A stretch of DNA of 64,000 nucleotides from Diadema setosum (GCA_033980235.1 CM067064.1:7430501-7494500), one strand, 5' to 3'. Numbered from the stretch's first letter, positions 48,673 through 61,376 are shown. Program-made: numbers and translations. The notes: generated by a model from the letters alone, not told the origin.

Positions 48673-51600
48673 TTAAAATTAGTGTAAACTCAAACGGGCT
48701 CACTGCAAACTTCACTTGGATACATCAGTCCTACATTTCATTCACTGAGAACCAGATGGGAATCAACCCTGCTCTTCAAATCTCTAGGGTTTTATCATCG
48801 GACATGTTCCTTGCCAGGAATATAGCTGTCACACTAGATGTCAGCCGACCTCAGTCAGGGCTGATGGCAGATGTCCTGTGAATGAAAACAAGATTGTTTA
48901 CTCGCTGTCCTCGCTGCTGAAAGAAACGTAGACGTATATATGTACATCGCCTCTGCTGGTACTGACCTCGAAGGCATTTTGATGCAGAAATAATTTCCTC
49001 AGTTCATATCTTTGTGAGGTGATCATACGTCGTCACAATTCCCAGAAATTCTTGGGCTTGCCATATATTGCTTGGCTGCCTTAAGGTCTCTTCTATATTG
49101 ATTTTGTTTCTACAAGTTCTCTGCTCCCCGTGTTTTTGTATTCCTTGAAGCAATTCTACTTACAATCGCTACATTCATGTGTCATGCAATTTGCATTTAG
49201 AGGTACCTTGGTAATGATAAAATAGACAATTTGAATGGAAGCCCAATCTACAGTAGAACCAAAATATTTGAATATCAATTTCCGCTCAATGCACTTTTGG
49301 AGAAAATTTCATGATGGACATATTTTTTCTTTTCTTAGTCTGAAATAAGACTTGAATGGAATTCCTCTTGAACGTTTTTGTTTCAATTGATGTTGTGCCA
49401 GTTGTGATCCTGAGCTGCTTTCCAATTGAATTTGCTCAGTGTCACTGTTTTGATCTCTGAAACACATTTCAGGAGACATACTGTAAATAAAGATCTTGAA
49501 CATCATTAACTCTCACAGGCTAACGTATTGCTCATCAGATACTAGTAGTTGCTTGATGCATACAATGTGCACATGTACCCCTGTAACGATGTGCACATGT
49601 GTGGGGAAACTTTCTGTTTGTTGAACATGCGCAGAGTTTGCATCGCACACATTGTGTAGAACATTGCATGCATGTAGTGGTCAGTGGGGAATCCTGACTC
49701 TTTTCAGGGTTTGTTAGCTCTTAAACACTATGAAAATCATGTTTCAGAAACGTGATGGCAAACGAGAATATGATTCAGTCTGAAAGCAGTCATTATGGGC
49801 CGACACTCCACGTCCTGATAACCCTCTTCATGCCTTGTCACGAGGCCAGCACTACAAGAGGTGGTAGAATTCCTCCTCTCCTGGAGTATCTTCCGTGATG
49901 GCACCCCTGTCATCTTGGCTTCCCGGGCGTCATCTATTTAGCATCAATCACATCCTTGTCGTTATACTCCGTACGCGAGAGTCCCTCTCAAGTAAGCGTG
50001 TCGTCATCTCGCCTGATAGATACCACGTTCAGCCTTCTCATAGTATGGTAATTTGTCTTGTCATCCCAGATGGTTTCATCACAGTCTTCTATTCTCTTAT
50101 TTCCAACCTTGTTGCTGGTTTGTCTTGCCTCTTCCAGAAACTTTCAATAAATATGAACTTAAGGTTTAATTGCAGTTATGTGGATAATACTTGAAAGATC
50201 AATGCACTCCATCGATACTAAATTTCCTTGAAATGATAAATCTCCTTCAAAAAAAAAAAAAAATCCAGGGTTACATTCACTGATTATACTGTACATTCAC
50301 AGAACAAAATGAGCAACTCATATATAAACTACCATGTGTATAACTTAATGCGCTTTCTCTTCAAATATCACTCTTTTGCATAGAAATCTGTGTTTCCATT
50401 CCATTTTCATTATCTTTTTGCCTCATCCACTCTGAAATGTGTGTCAATTCTGTAGCTTTCTGTGGCAGTTTGGAAGCTCAAACAATGAATCGTGTATTGG
50501 GTCACTAGATGGCCAAAGTGATTAGATAGTCATTAACTCTTGGTTCTGCTGATATTTTCTAATGTATTGACTACCATACATAGTGCACAGTGCTTTTACC
50601 ATACATCTAGTATATGTGGCTAGACCAAGTACACATTTGATACGCTTGTCAGTGAAATATCATTTTTGTGTAAAATATATCTAAAAAAAACCCAGAAAAT
50701 GTTAACTTCTTTAAGACTTCTCAAGTTTTTTGTGTATTGAAAAAAAAAAAAATTATTATTTGGTTCTTAAAGATGTTATGACTCCCAATGATGGATAAAA
50801 AATGTTTATTTTATTTTTTCCTTTGCTTTTCGTTTGCTTGTAGACTAGTTTGTTGATGGCCTCTTGTAGCAACAGATTCCAGATAAAGACAACCCGGATC
50901 CCTAAGGAAGCAAAAGAATGAGAAAGAAGATAATTCAAATTGGGGAGGGGGACAGGTACCCAGCTCTGTATATAAGGTATATGATTAGGGAAGCAACAAC
51001 CACAAGCAAAAAAAAAAAAAAGAAGGCTAAATTAACTATTTCCAATTCAAGCCTGGAGCATAGCATCTCCTTCTAGGCATCCTGGTTAGAGTTGGTGCCT
51101 CTCTTTCCTTACCCTAGCTGGAGGATGTAAAGTATTTCCTCCAAAGTTTCCCGTGCTGGAAATCCAGTAGGCCATTCAATAGCCCAAGTCAATATCCCTT
51201 TGCCCCTTATTCGGATAGTGCCGGTGAGCGCTCCGTCGACCCTTGGTATTTCCAATTACGCTTGCTCATTATCCGTAACCAATGGCGGCCAATACCTTGG
51301 TATGATCCCCTCTCAGTATCTTGAGCCCTCTTTCTTCCCCCTACCATCTTTTCCTCCTGGTTACCCCCTCACTGGAGACGAAGTTTTCCCACCAACCCCG
51401 CAGCAACGACCAGGGGATGATTACATGTGTCATCACGGAAACGATGCTGCCTGCCTTATGTTACGGGGGCGGGATAACATAAGGATCCTTAACATCGCTG
51501 AAGATGAATTTGCGCAGACATGGTCCAATGCAGTTATCTCTTTTGTAATTGATCCATCTCCACATTCTTGTTTTTCTCATTTCTTCTGTCACAGCTCCCC

Positions 51601-51814
51601 CCCCCCCCCCCCTTCTGGAGATTCTTGAATGATTTATGTGACTGCATTGTGCTTGTTTAGGGCCTTTCTTCTTTTTTTTCTTTGCATGAAGTATCTTCAT
51701 TACATATTCGCTAGAAAGACATGCCATTGCCATGCTGCAGTTCATGGTATAAAACAATCTAATTTTTTTTCTTTGATTCTGATAATCAAATAAGATTATT
51801 AGATTATCCATCTA
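48673..51814 (+). other. unique intronic sequence
   Basis: A-runs near 50250, 50740 and 51007 and a C16 run at about 51597 are simple sequence. 51200-51628 is an open frame without an ATG near its start and without recognisable similarity; I do not call it a gene. Confidence 0.4.
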
Positions 51815-52235
51815 CAGTTGAACCTCTATTATCCGGCCTCCCTTTATCCGGATCTCTCTATTATCCGGACGCAATCTCGCCGTGATTTTTTTTCTTATAA
51901 TTACGGGAAGAAACGGGGAATTCCAAACTCCTTGAGAACTCCTACCCAAACACACATGAATTACATATTACTTCCAATATGATTAACATACATTGCATCA
52001 AATTTCCTTCCAAATTGCTTACCTTCAGACATTTCAACATCCCGAAACATCCCCAAATGTAACAATGAAAAGGTTGCAGTATACACATTGCTACATGTAG
52101 CACTACAATGGGCTACATCAGTACATGTGTATGTATATGTACATGTATAAAAGCATTGAGTCTCCCGTATCCGGCCAAATCCCTTATCCGGATGAGCCCC
52201 GGTCCCGACTTGTCCGGATATGAGAGGTTCAACTA
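51815..52235 (-). repeat. pogo/Tigger-like MITE, subfamily 1 copy 2 (421 bp)
   Basis: Begins CAGTTGAACCTCTATTATCC and ends GATATGAGAGGTTCAACTA (final G mutated), TA flanks. Reverse complement of the 11281 copy, sharing GGGCTACATCAGTACATG-like and ACTCCTTGAGAACTCCTA segments, and lacking the 96-bp hairpin found there. Confidence 0.87.
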
Positions 52236-52348
52236 TATGTCAGAATAAGGTACCTGTGCCCATGCCATCAAAGTCATGGCATGGACAGCTGTCATTTGTT
52301 CCTCATGTACACTATTATGATTGAGGATTGACTACTGAATAGATTGAA

Positions 52349-52908
52349 CTAAAGGACAAGTTCACCTTCATAAAAATAAGGATTGAGGGAATGCAGCAAT
52401 ATAAGTAGAACACATCAGTGAAAGTTTGAGGAAAATTGGACAATCGATGCAAAAGTTATGAATTTTTAAAATTTTTGTGTTGGAACCGCTGGATGAGAAG
52501 ACTACTAAGGCTCGTGATGTCATATGAGTACAACAGTATAAAGAAAATGTAAAGAAAATTCAACATATTTTCACTTTTTTGCATAATAAAAGAGCAATTG
52601 ACTTGCCTCTTTCTAAAGGCAATGGGAATATTATTACCCATAACATATGTCAGTAACGAGTCAAGGGAATGTGTACTTTTTTCAAAAGATGAAATTTTGT
52701 GAAACTCTCTTTATATTTTCCTTATATTGTTGTACACATGTGACATCATACACTACATTAGTCTTCTCATCCAGCGGTGACTGCACAAATACTTCAAAAA
52801 TTTTTTGAACGGATTGTCCGATTTTCCTCAAACTTCCAATGATGTGTTGTAGTAATATTGCCACATTCTCTCAATCCTAATGCTAATGAAGGTGAACTTG
52901 TCCTTTAA
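52349..52908 (+). repeat. TTAA-flanked foldback family A, copy 4 (560 bp)
   Basis: Begins CTAAAGGACAAGTTCACCTT (first TTAA base mutated) and ends GAACTTGTCCTTTAA. Same orientation as 3131; the core AACATATGTCAGTAACGAGT is shared. Confidence 0.86.
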
Positions 52909-55900
52909 CTCTCTTGAGTCAACCCATTTCAACTTAGATATGTGCCCTATCTTTATCTAGATGATTTTACTAATAACACAGAAAGTGTATGTCTCTTTAA
53001 AGGTAAATTCACTCAAAATCAAGTTTTGTGCAATTTGAAAGCATTTTATTTCACAGATCACTGTGAAAGCATTAAAAGCTTTCACATGATATAAATTTTA
53101 TATCATGTGTTGTACATGTACTTGTAATCACTATGAAGAACACCATTTGTTTGTCTGAAGGAAGGGGGGGGGGGGGAGCAATATGCTGTATATATAATTA
53201 TATTCCTCTTGACTCGAAGGCCAGTCAATATTAGGACCCTTATTCACAGCTTATCACCTCATATTGCTGAGGAAGCCTTAACATGTATGGAATTTATGAT
53301 CTTTTTTTTTTCTTCAAAAGCACTACATGTAGTGGAATATTTGATGGAAGTCTTAATTTTTTTGTGCAAGAATTTGTGTATCTGGTTGTCTTTTGTTGTT
53401 GTTGCTGTTTTTTTTAAAACCATTTACATTTACCGGAACCGGATCCCCCTTTTTTCATCCAACTCTGGAGTAGCACTGCATTTTGAGGCAAAGGTTTATA
53501 AAAACAAATAACAAAATGCAAACATTGCCAGACGGGGGAGAAGTTGTTTGATTGCCAGCCAATACAGGAACTATCAAAAGGAAGCAAAACAGCGCAATCG
53601 TCCCCCAAAATGAAGTGCTCGCAGCAGACTGGATCGATTCTTGGTAATTTTGTGTAGTGTCCATGCGCAGTTGAAGGCCATGGCATCCGGTGCATTGAAC
53701 TGGGCACATTCAGTCATTTGGGTTCACAAAAGCGTACAACTTTGCAATGGCTCTCTCTTTCTCCACCGTCTTCTCCCATGCCCAAGGATGCTGCATTTAA
53801 AAGTTAACGTAGTGATCAATTTATAGAGCAGTTATTATGGACCACTGCTTTTGCTGCTCTTGGTAAATTCAATAATTTTTTTTTTTCTCAAGCATAAAGG
53901 ACAAAAAAATGACATATAAATTACCAGTACTTAGCAACATCTTTGGGATGATAAACATTTGGCTCCCAGCAGTTGTCAGTTTAGTCAAGATTATTGGTCA
54001 AACTGGTTCTATGCTTAGTGGCTACCGCTAAGTATTACTGCTGTTGTTTCCCTCAAGATCATGGCATTCTGATTTGATGCATAGAAATTGGCTGGAAATG
54101 GTGACATTTGCAGTAATGGTTGGGAATGAAATTTATATTGCATGTCATCTCAAGAGCGCTCTCGGGGTAACCATGGTTTGCTGCTGGTCAGGAATTGAAA
54201 CGATGGAAACTGATCTTGAGTATTAATGACATATAGCTCTCAATATCCGTGTCAAGATTATTGTTTTCTTGCCACAGTGCTGTAATTTGCATCATGTTCT
54301 TTGTATTGCTGTGTATATTGAACACCAGTCATTTAAACAAGGTAAACTTGAGTTAAAGTTCAATTCAGTTCAGACATGAAAGGGTGGAAATTGATCGTGG
54401 TTTATCTGTGGCACTGATCTCTTGATATCCAAGCCGTGACTAAGCTTGGTTTGTGAGAGGGCCTAGCTATGCATACGTCAAGTCAAAGAGCACTGGTAAA
54501 TTCAGGGGGATCACTATTTCTCCATGAGAATCTTGTTATTTTATCCTTCGCATGTGAGGGACTGCACAATGTGCAGCAAATTCATTGTGCTTCTCCCAGA
54601 CTACGGCAGGCAGTGCAATAGATACCTTTAATAGCGTGACACACCAGCGCCAAGCGAAATCTGACCTCTCTGCTGATAGCTATCAAATAATGCCCGATTT
54701 CTTTTTATTCTAATCCTGGAATGGGCGATATTGGAATACTCCCAGTCCCGGAAATATGAATGCTGACGTGATATGGGGGTCTGCCACACTACCAACCAAC
54801 ATTTGTAGTCCTAGCATTAAATAGTTATTTTAATGTTGATTTAAACTGTTATTTTTTACCCTCTGTTTTTATATAAAGGTGCCTTAAATTTATCTTTTAT
54901 AACCAAATATAAAGATTTCTAGGGAATTTTTTTTTTCACTTGGAGAAGCAAACATGGAAACAAAATTGTAGAATAAAAAAAGATGAACATTAAACCACAA
55001 TAACAAATACCAAGCTGTTCACAATGCATGCATAAAGTAGATAGTTGTATATCAAACAAGAGTCATTCAGTTGAATGCAAATTATGCAATGTGTGAGACA
55101 TGTGGCTATCGCAACATCATTGTGATGCAGAATTGCCTGAATTGTGCTTGCAAACATGTTATGTAGTGTCTCCATGTATATGATTGTAAAAGAAATGCAG
55201 AATTCGTAAGAGAACAAAAAAAGCAGAAAAAAGAAGCATTCTTTTCTGAAAACTGAAACTTGCCCTTTAAATTTTTAATTCATTCATTCTGAACCCCCCC
55301 ACTTCTTTCCTTCGCTATAGAGTAGTTTATGAATCAGTCCTGTGTGACTAGATGGCAAGAATTATGAAGGATAGGGTTGACCTTAGTAAGGTTAGCCCGT
55401 CTGGATATGATATGGAATCAATTAGGAAAGTTTGGATAGAAAGCCCCCTAGCTTTACAATGGATTACAGCTGGGAAATCCTCACAGGTCTTAAAGAGTTG
55501 GTTTTATCAGTGCGGTGTAGAACTGCTTGTCTTGTATTCAAATGTGCACAGTAAACCATTTATTTTTAAAATTTGACCAAATCCAGCGTGTCTATTTTAG
55601 TGAAATTTTCTGTCTTAGTATCTGTCATGCATGATTACATCTTCCAGTTATCACATAAAATGACTTCTCTGTCAATCCTTACAAAATTATTCTGACTTTT
55701 CAGACTTTTGTTTGCACCTCACCAAATCATGTGACTTGTACCTCAGTCATTTCTATTCATGTTTCATTTTTGTATCTCCTTTTCCTTCTGTTGCTATATT
55801 CCCCCTTTTGTTTCTCTGTTTGTTACTTTTTCTATACGTATTGATTATATTTAGCTCCACCTTTTTTTCTAGATAAGTCAATGTTTTTATTTCTGCCTGT

Positions 55901-56666
55901 TCTGTCTCTTTCGTTGTGCTTCCATGGCACTTTGGTCTGCGATGATTACTTTTCAGTTTATCTGACTCTTTCCTTTATACTTGCTTTCTGTCATGATGAT
56001 CTTGTCAGATGAGACCTTTGTGCGTCATGCCCACGTCCCCAAAATGACTCGATGAATCGTCCCCGATGACAAACGAGCATATCTCGATGACCACGTGCGT
56101 TGTTACATTCACCCCAGCGGTAGCACTCATGACAAGAGCTAGCCGAGTGAGATTGGGATCGGCTCTCCCCACACCGCATTCTTGCGTGCTCAATGTCCCT
56201 CCTCAGATAAGCTTCGCTTGCTGTGAAACCTGAAGTTATGATGAAATAGCAAAACGTGGACACTGTCATTTTCCATTTAGGACTTAATAAAGAGAGGCTT
56301 TATGTGTGGACCATAGTGTGTCCAGAGTGTGTCAGTGTATTGTGGTTTTCAGCTGACCATTTCCCAAGGTGTATGCAGAGATTTGTAATGGGCCACAAAT
56401 GAAATGCTGACCTGAAATGACCTCTACAGCCTCTTCTTCACAGTGGCTGAGGAAGAAAAACAACAAGAACAAAAAATGGACAGATGTTATTGTTTTTGTT
56501 TTATAGCTTTTATTTTGCAACTCAGATTCATGTCAATAAGATACAGTTCTTTAAGAACTTGTCTGCTTGGGAGCACATGGGTACATGTACATGCTAAGTG
56601 CACATTTTGATATCTGCGGTTAATAGAGAAACGCTGAGATTTTCAATTTTCATGGGTCGTTCCCAT
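52909..56666 (+). other. unique intronic sequence
   Basis: A small hairpin lies at 53080-53110 (CACATGATATAAATTTTATA) and a G13 run at about 53165. 54530-54770 and 55990-56230 are mixed-composition islands of possible regulatory interest. No coding region. Confidence 0.35.
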
Positions 56667-56668
56667 TA

Positions 56669-56877
56669 CTGTAAAAGTGGAAATTTTCGCGGTGTTGCAA
56701 TTTTCGCGCATTTCGCGCAACCAGAAACTAGCGCGAAAATAAAAACACGCGAATATTTTTGCTTGCCATACGTTCCTGTGCATGATGTCTTGATTCCGCG
56801 GAATTAAAAACACGCGAAACTCTTCTGACCTGGCCTAGCGCGAAAAATTAGTCGCGCGAAAATATCCACTTTGACAG
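56669..56877. repeat. TA-flanked CTGTAAAA-type MITE, copy 3 (209 bp)
   Basis: Ends CTGTAAAAGTGGAAATTTTC and AAAATATCCACTTTGACAG, TA flanks. The interior is crowded with CGCGAAA and AAAACACGCGAA words. It is a divergent relative of 10336 and 26854. Confidence 0.8.
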
Positions 56878-57078
56878 TAAGTGGTCTTCAAATAATCAGC
56901 AGCAAAATTCCCCTTGGGTACTTTCAGTTGGAAATGCCCAAAGTTGTGTCAGTGCAATATTCGCTGAACTCTTGATAATTGTGAATATTTTTGTAGGGAG
57001 TGAGGAGAGAGGAAGAATACTGGAAAGAAAGCACACACACACACACACAAATCATGTCTTTACACCAACCCAGTTATA

Positions 57079-57171
57079 TTAACCTGTTGAGGATGAGTCT
57101 CGAGTATACTCGGGCAGGTGTCTATGGGAAATGCGTGTTGTAGCAAAATCAAACCGTCCTCAATAGGTTAA
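57079..57171 (-). repeat. 93-bp TTAA hairpin element, copy 3
   Basis: TTAACCTGTTGAGGATGAG to CGTCCTCAATAGGTTAA, again exactly 93 bp including both TTAA. Inverted relative to 1093 and 7773; contains CGAGTATACTCGGGCAGGTG. A CA microsatellite lies just upstream (57032-57049). Confidence 0.83.
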
Positions 57172-57483
57172 GCACCCTGTATGTTTTGAAGATACTGGTG
57201 AATTGGCCTTGAGATGATGTTTTTCAAAAATTCATCAGAGATTGGTGCATATTCAATTCATTTTTTGTTAATTTTTAATATTCTTTTCCTTTAGTGAGGA
57301 ATGTATGATTAAGTTTATTTACTGTGCAACATCATCCAATCCTACCTCATATTCATACGAATAATGAAACAAACTCCTTCCTTATGCATACACTGTATGT
57401 ATGCATCAGAGTGTGTTGAATGTAGCTGCAAGAGATGTGAATGATTTTTTGATGTGTCTGTTGTCCCCCTTTGTTTTCCGTAG

Positions 57484-57641
57484 TCACACCGGTCTTGACG
57501 GACATCCCCTCCCGGACAACCATCAGCCCGGCGGGTAGCACCCATTCCATGCCGTGCAAGGCCTCCGGTGTGCCCCCTCCCCACATCAAGTGGTATCGCA
57601 ACGCCGTCGACGTGGAGCTCCTCGGCAACAGTAGATTCACG
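57484..57641 (+). CDS. sdk: sidekick exon: Ig domain 4, N-terminal part
   Basis: A 158-bp exon with acceptor ttttccgtag before 57484 and donor gtgagg at 57642. It enters in phase 1 (Ile285 completed) and leaves in phase 0. It encodes Ig4 strands A to D: TTISPAGSTHSMPC (Cys309), KASGVPPPHIKWYRN (Trp321) and VELLGNSRFT. The CKASGVPPP...WY motif is typical of I-set domains and matches Ig4 of Sidekick. Codon use is markedly GC-rich. Ig3 runs directly into Ig4, so no coding exon needs to be postulated in the preceding 41-kb intron, although an alternative exon is not excluded. Confidence 0.93.
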
Positions 57642-58024
57642 GTGAGGAACCAGTCATGCCGCTCTGTGTAGACTGATGAGGGGTGCCTTTCAATAATTTT
57701 CCCACATATTTTGACACATGGAAAAGTGAATAAGAGCACCAACTACATACCTGAAACTTAATAAGCTTACGATGTGTAACATGAACTACAGTATATGTTG
57801 TAAAATAAAAAAAAAAATAAGGGGGGTTCTTATTGCCACAGTTTGTGAAGTGTGTCATAAAGGCTTGCTTGTCTGACAGAGAATATCAAGAAAATGAATC
57901 CTTTTCCAGACAGGCAAGCTGATTCAATTACTTCAGTATGTCTTGAGCTTGTTGTATGATAAATGTCTTTATGTTTTGTGCATATGTATATATTATTTTC
58001 TTTGTTTTAATATTTGATTCCTAG
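57642..58024 (+). other. intron 6 of sidekick
   Basis: 383 bp, AT-rich, no repeat or coding sequence recognised. Clean gtgagg donor and ttcctag acceptor. Confidence 0.85.
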
Positions 58025-58145
58025 GTGGAGAGTAATGGTGATCTCCAGCTGACCAATCTCCAGAAGTCTGATGATGGAATGTTTCAGTGCCAAGCCATCA
58101 ATGATATTGGGGAGGAAATTGCTGACACCTGGCTCCAGGTCAAAG
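58025..58145 (+). CDS. sdk: sidekick exon: Ig domain 4, C-terminal part
   Basis: A 121-bp exon with acceptor gattcctag before 58025 and donor gtcaga at 58146, entering in phase 0 and leaving in phase 1. It carries strands E to G of Ig4: GDLQLTNLQKSDDGMFQC (Cys359) and QAINDIGEEIADTWLQV. The motif DDGMFQC with the following A.N..GE is close to the DTGMFQCFARNAAGE type expected of Sidekick Ig4. It is separated from its other half by only 383 bp, the shortest intron here. The donor has C at +3, weaker than the others, but no better in-phase GT is nearby. Confidence 0.93.
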
Positions 58146-58875
58146 GTCAGATATCATTATCAGCCTCAAACCTCTTCCATTACCTTGTGAAACTTCATGA
58201 ACCCCCTTATGTACTGCCTTGTTTATTCATTATAATCATTATTTTTGCCCCACACATACGTGTATATTTCTGCTATTTGGAAGTTGCATTGATCAAGTTG
58301 AAGTGCATTGAAGTTAAGAATCTTCATGTAAATTAACCATGCATGTATATCCCCATGCATATACAAGTATGTATGTTATTCCCTCACTTGTTAGGAGGTT
58401 TTCTTGTCCAACAATCTTTGTTTTCAGTTTGAAAGTCTTGGGCTGTATCGTTCTACATGCTATCAGTGTCTCTGATGTTGTGTCAAAGTGAATAGATGAA
58501 AGAAAAACAAACAAACAAACTGCAGTTTAATTGATCATTGAATGTTTAAAAAAAGTGAAAATTTGTGAAAGAAAGAGAGTCAGGCTTTGCATCGCAGTGA
58601 GGTTTGTTTTTGTATTTTTGACACGATTGCAAATATAGCTGTGCATTTTATCATCAATTTTGATGTATATTGATTTGGTAACTAGTGATAGTCATGTCTC
58701 AAGACTTGTATTGGTTGAGAAAGAACACAACATATTGCATTTGTAGAATGCCATGTTGTCAATTGTGTCAATACATTGACAATGCATCTAGATGTATTCA
58801 TTTTTTTTCAAGGTGAAGGGTACTTTAAGCAACGCTTTGACAACTTTGTAATGTTTTTTTCTCTGCCTTTCACAG
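58146..58875 (+). other. intron 7 of sidekick
   Basis: 730 bp, AT-rich, nothing recognised. T-run and polypyrimidine tract immediately before the exon 8 acceptor. Confidence 0.85.
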
Positions 58876-58992
58876 AAATTGCTCCAGTTATCACAACTGC
58901 CCCGAATGATACCACAATATTGGAGCGAGACACTGCCATATTGCTTTGTGTCGCATCTGGAGCACCAGAACCCACCATGGCTTGGTATAAGG
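58876..58992 (+). CDS. sdk: sidekick exon: Ig domain 5, N-terminal part
   Basis: A 117-bp exon with acceptor gcctttcacag before 58876 and donor gtaagt at 58993, phase 1 at both ends. The split codon gives Glu378, followed by IAPVITTAPNDTTILERDTA, then ILLC (Cys402), VASGAPEPTMAWYK (Trp414). NDT at Asn388 is a potential glycosylation site. The IAP.IT..P.D.T start and the C..SGAP.P...W pattern match Sidekick Ig5. The exon stops right after the C strand, and the domain resumes 3.2 kb downstream. Confidence 0.92.
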
Positions 58993-59822
58993 GTAAGTCT
59001 TGGATTCACCCCATGTGCTTGTTCTGTAGCCCCAAAGGAAACCTGAGTTGGCCTCAAACTAAGGGAGATGGAAGGGGGGGGGGGGATTAGTAAGGGTGAT
59101 ATTGACTTACCAGCATCAACTGTGTCAACTGTGACTAGCGCACCATCAAGTGTCATTAGTGAGCAAATACCACGCATAGCAGGCACATGGCTTACAGCAT
59201 TTTATAATCATGTGATAGCAATGTTATTGTGTGTCTCCCTAGTCCAGTACCCCATCCCTCCCCCCCCCCCAAGTGTGACTAACCAGCACCAGCCATACCT
59301 TGTCAGACACGTGGTCTAACCATCGAGGGCCATTTGGTATCGAATGCCAGACATAGCCGGGATGCGGTTCCAGCATTTTCATAGTCCTTTTCTCCTGGGA
59401 GGTGCATGCAGATGTGTACAGTGAAAAAAAGGGAGCCCTTGGGACTTATTAACCCATGGCTTATGGGAACCTAGGGGTTCCTGTACAAGTCCATAGGGGA
59501 GTCACACTCTTTTTGGGAATGAGTTTAAAGGGCCCTTTGTGAATTCTTAGAAGACTTTTTTGAGCTCATATATTCATTCTTATTTTCATTTTTTTTTTCC
59601 TCTTGTGATTTGAGAGGTGAAAGTATGTATCATCTCTTTTAATGCCCTTTGTGATATTCACCAGTTTGGCTTCAGATCTCTAGAATGTATTTGCAGTTTG
59701 TTTATAGCTCAAGGAAATTGATCTCTTTCATAAGTAAAATGTTTACAGCTATGTGTGCAACAAACTTTGATAGTAAAGCACACTCTTCATACAAGAGATG
59801 ATGACCTGAAGAAGTTTATCTA

Positions 59823-60268
59823 CAGTTCGACCTCGATTATCCGGCTGTGTCCGGACCGGCGCTCATCTGGATAAGCGAATTGGCTGGATATGGGAAACAC
59901 AATGTTAATGTATATAGCTGCCGTCCAAGCTGCTGTCCCAGTGCACTGGCAGCTAGGCAGGTAGCGTACCCCGCAATGGTGATGTAATCTGTTGTATGCT
60001 AGCCTGTGCAAAATTGTAGTCCCTTCTTCACAAAAATAAAGTATATCTCTATGTGAAAATCATACATGTTTTACCTCATTAGATATTGAGAAACCTATCA
60101 TGCACATCTTATGAAATTAGTGAAATAGATCCATGAAAAGATGTTAAAGTCACAGTTTTTTCTCAATTTTTGGATGAAAAAAAAAAGTCCTTCACTGCGT
60201 GAACGCGTCTGGATAATAGAGATTTCCGGATAACGATAAAAGGAGGCTGGATAATCGAGGTTGAACTG
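59823..60268 (+). repeat. pogo/Tigger-like MITE, subfamily 2 copy 2 (446 bp)
   Basis: Begins CAGTTCGACCTCGATTATCC and ends AATCGAGGTTGAACTG, TA flanks at 59821 and 60269. Same interior as 42278, with an extra GATGTTAAAG-containing piece and other small length differences. Confidence 0.87.
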
Positions 60269-60985
60269 TACTTGGATCAAGGAATTGTACTTTGCAAATC
60301 AGATCTGTTCATGATGTTACAACCATTCACATTCCATTGGGATAGAGTTCACAAGATACATTTGAGAATACTTCACAACACTTTATAAATAGAAGTACGT
60401 TAGTTTTTCTGACCCCATGCAACAGATGTTACAAATCTATGTATTCTGTCATAAAATTGTACAAGGTGTTTGTAAAAGCACTAGAATGTAAAAAAACAAC
60501 AACATAGAGGTAGTTTTTATTGTGCAGTAATACTGCCAGGACATTAAACACCACATGCTATTGCTTTATTCACTATATATATCTGTGGGTATTTTGCACG
60601 GTGGTGATGTTAGTACACAAGGAGGCAGGGGTGGGTGATGATTTGTTACCGATGCCGCGGTGTAATCGGATACCTTTCCGGCTTGAGTTGTGCAGGTACT
60701 TCACAGCTGGTGCTGTGCTGAACAAAAGTGCAACATGAATGTCACATGTCACGTTGTGTGACATGTGTGTTTGCTCTTCTTTGCTATTTCTCCGAGTAGG
60801 ATTACATAAGACCTGTGAAGGCTCATAAATAATATGATGATAGAAATAATGTGGCCTTATTGTTCTAGGGTAGTCTTGTCCGGTGGTCACAATGGTCTTC
60901 CGCAGGGCTTTGCCATGATGATTATAATTACCTCGGCATTGATAGGTGCTCATGTATACACCTGGGTCAAGATTGACATTCTGGG

Positions 60986-61376
60986 TTAAAGGGACTGCAC
61001 AGTACTGGTTGAGGTGGGGATTCATGTTTTGAACATTCCTAAGTGAGATAATGAAAGGCCTCTTATGAAATATGAAAGAGCATGTAATTTTAAGAAGAAT
61101 TCGATGTTTATTTGACGAAAATTGGTTTTCAAATGGCTGAGATATCAAAATAAGTGCTAATAATAAAAGGCGACATACCACATCTTTATTAGGATCTCTT
61201 TGTTTCATCTTGTTTTTGGATATCTCAGCCATTTCAAAACCGATTTTCATCGAATAAACTTTTGATACCCCTTAGAACTGCATGCTCTTTGACATCTCAT
61301 AGAGTGGTTTCTGAATATCTCGCAAAAAGTTAAAAGCTAAATCCTCACCTCGACCAGAACTGTGCACACCCTTTAA
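60986..61376 (+). repeat. TTAA-flanked foldback (391 bp), copy 2
   Basis: Begins TTAAAGGGACTGCACAGTAC and ends CTGTGCACACCCTTTAA. Long internal pairing (ATCTCAGCCATTTCAAAACC against GGTTTTCAAATGGCTGAGAT). Same length class and layout as 7862. Confidence 0.85.

Larger units (their letters stand above)
16413..57483 (+). other. intron 5 of sidekick (41 kb)
   Basis: The protein runs from Ig3 to Ig4 across this gap without a missing residue, so the whole stretch is intron. It contains at least a dozen dispersed elements listed separately, three long purine/pyrimidine tracts or microsatellites, and blocks of mixed-composition unique sequence. No reading frame in it resembles a known protein. Nested genes are not seen. 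Confidence 0.85.

Noticed and set aside
51200..51628. 142-codon GC-rich open frame in the large intron
   Set aside because: No ATG near the start, a poly-Pro end from a C-run, and no similarity to any family I know; not needed to join Ig3 to Ig4.
60573..61250. 225-codon open frame on the minus strand, the longest in the window
   Set aside because: It runs through a TTAA foldback and unique intron sequence, has no recognisable domain or codon bias, and lies antisense within an intron of the Sidekick gene.
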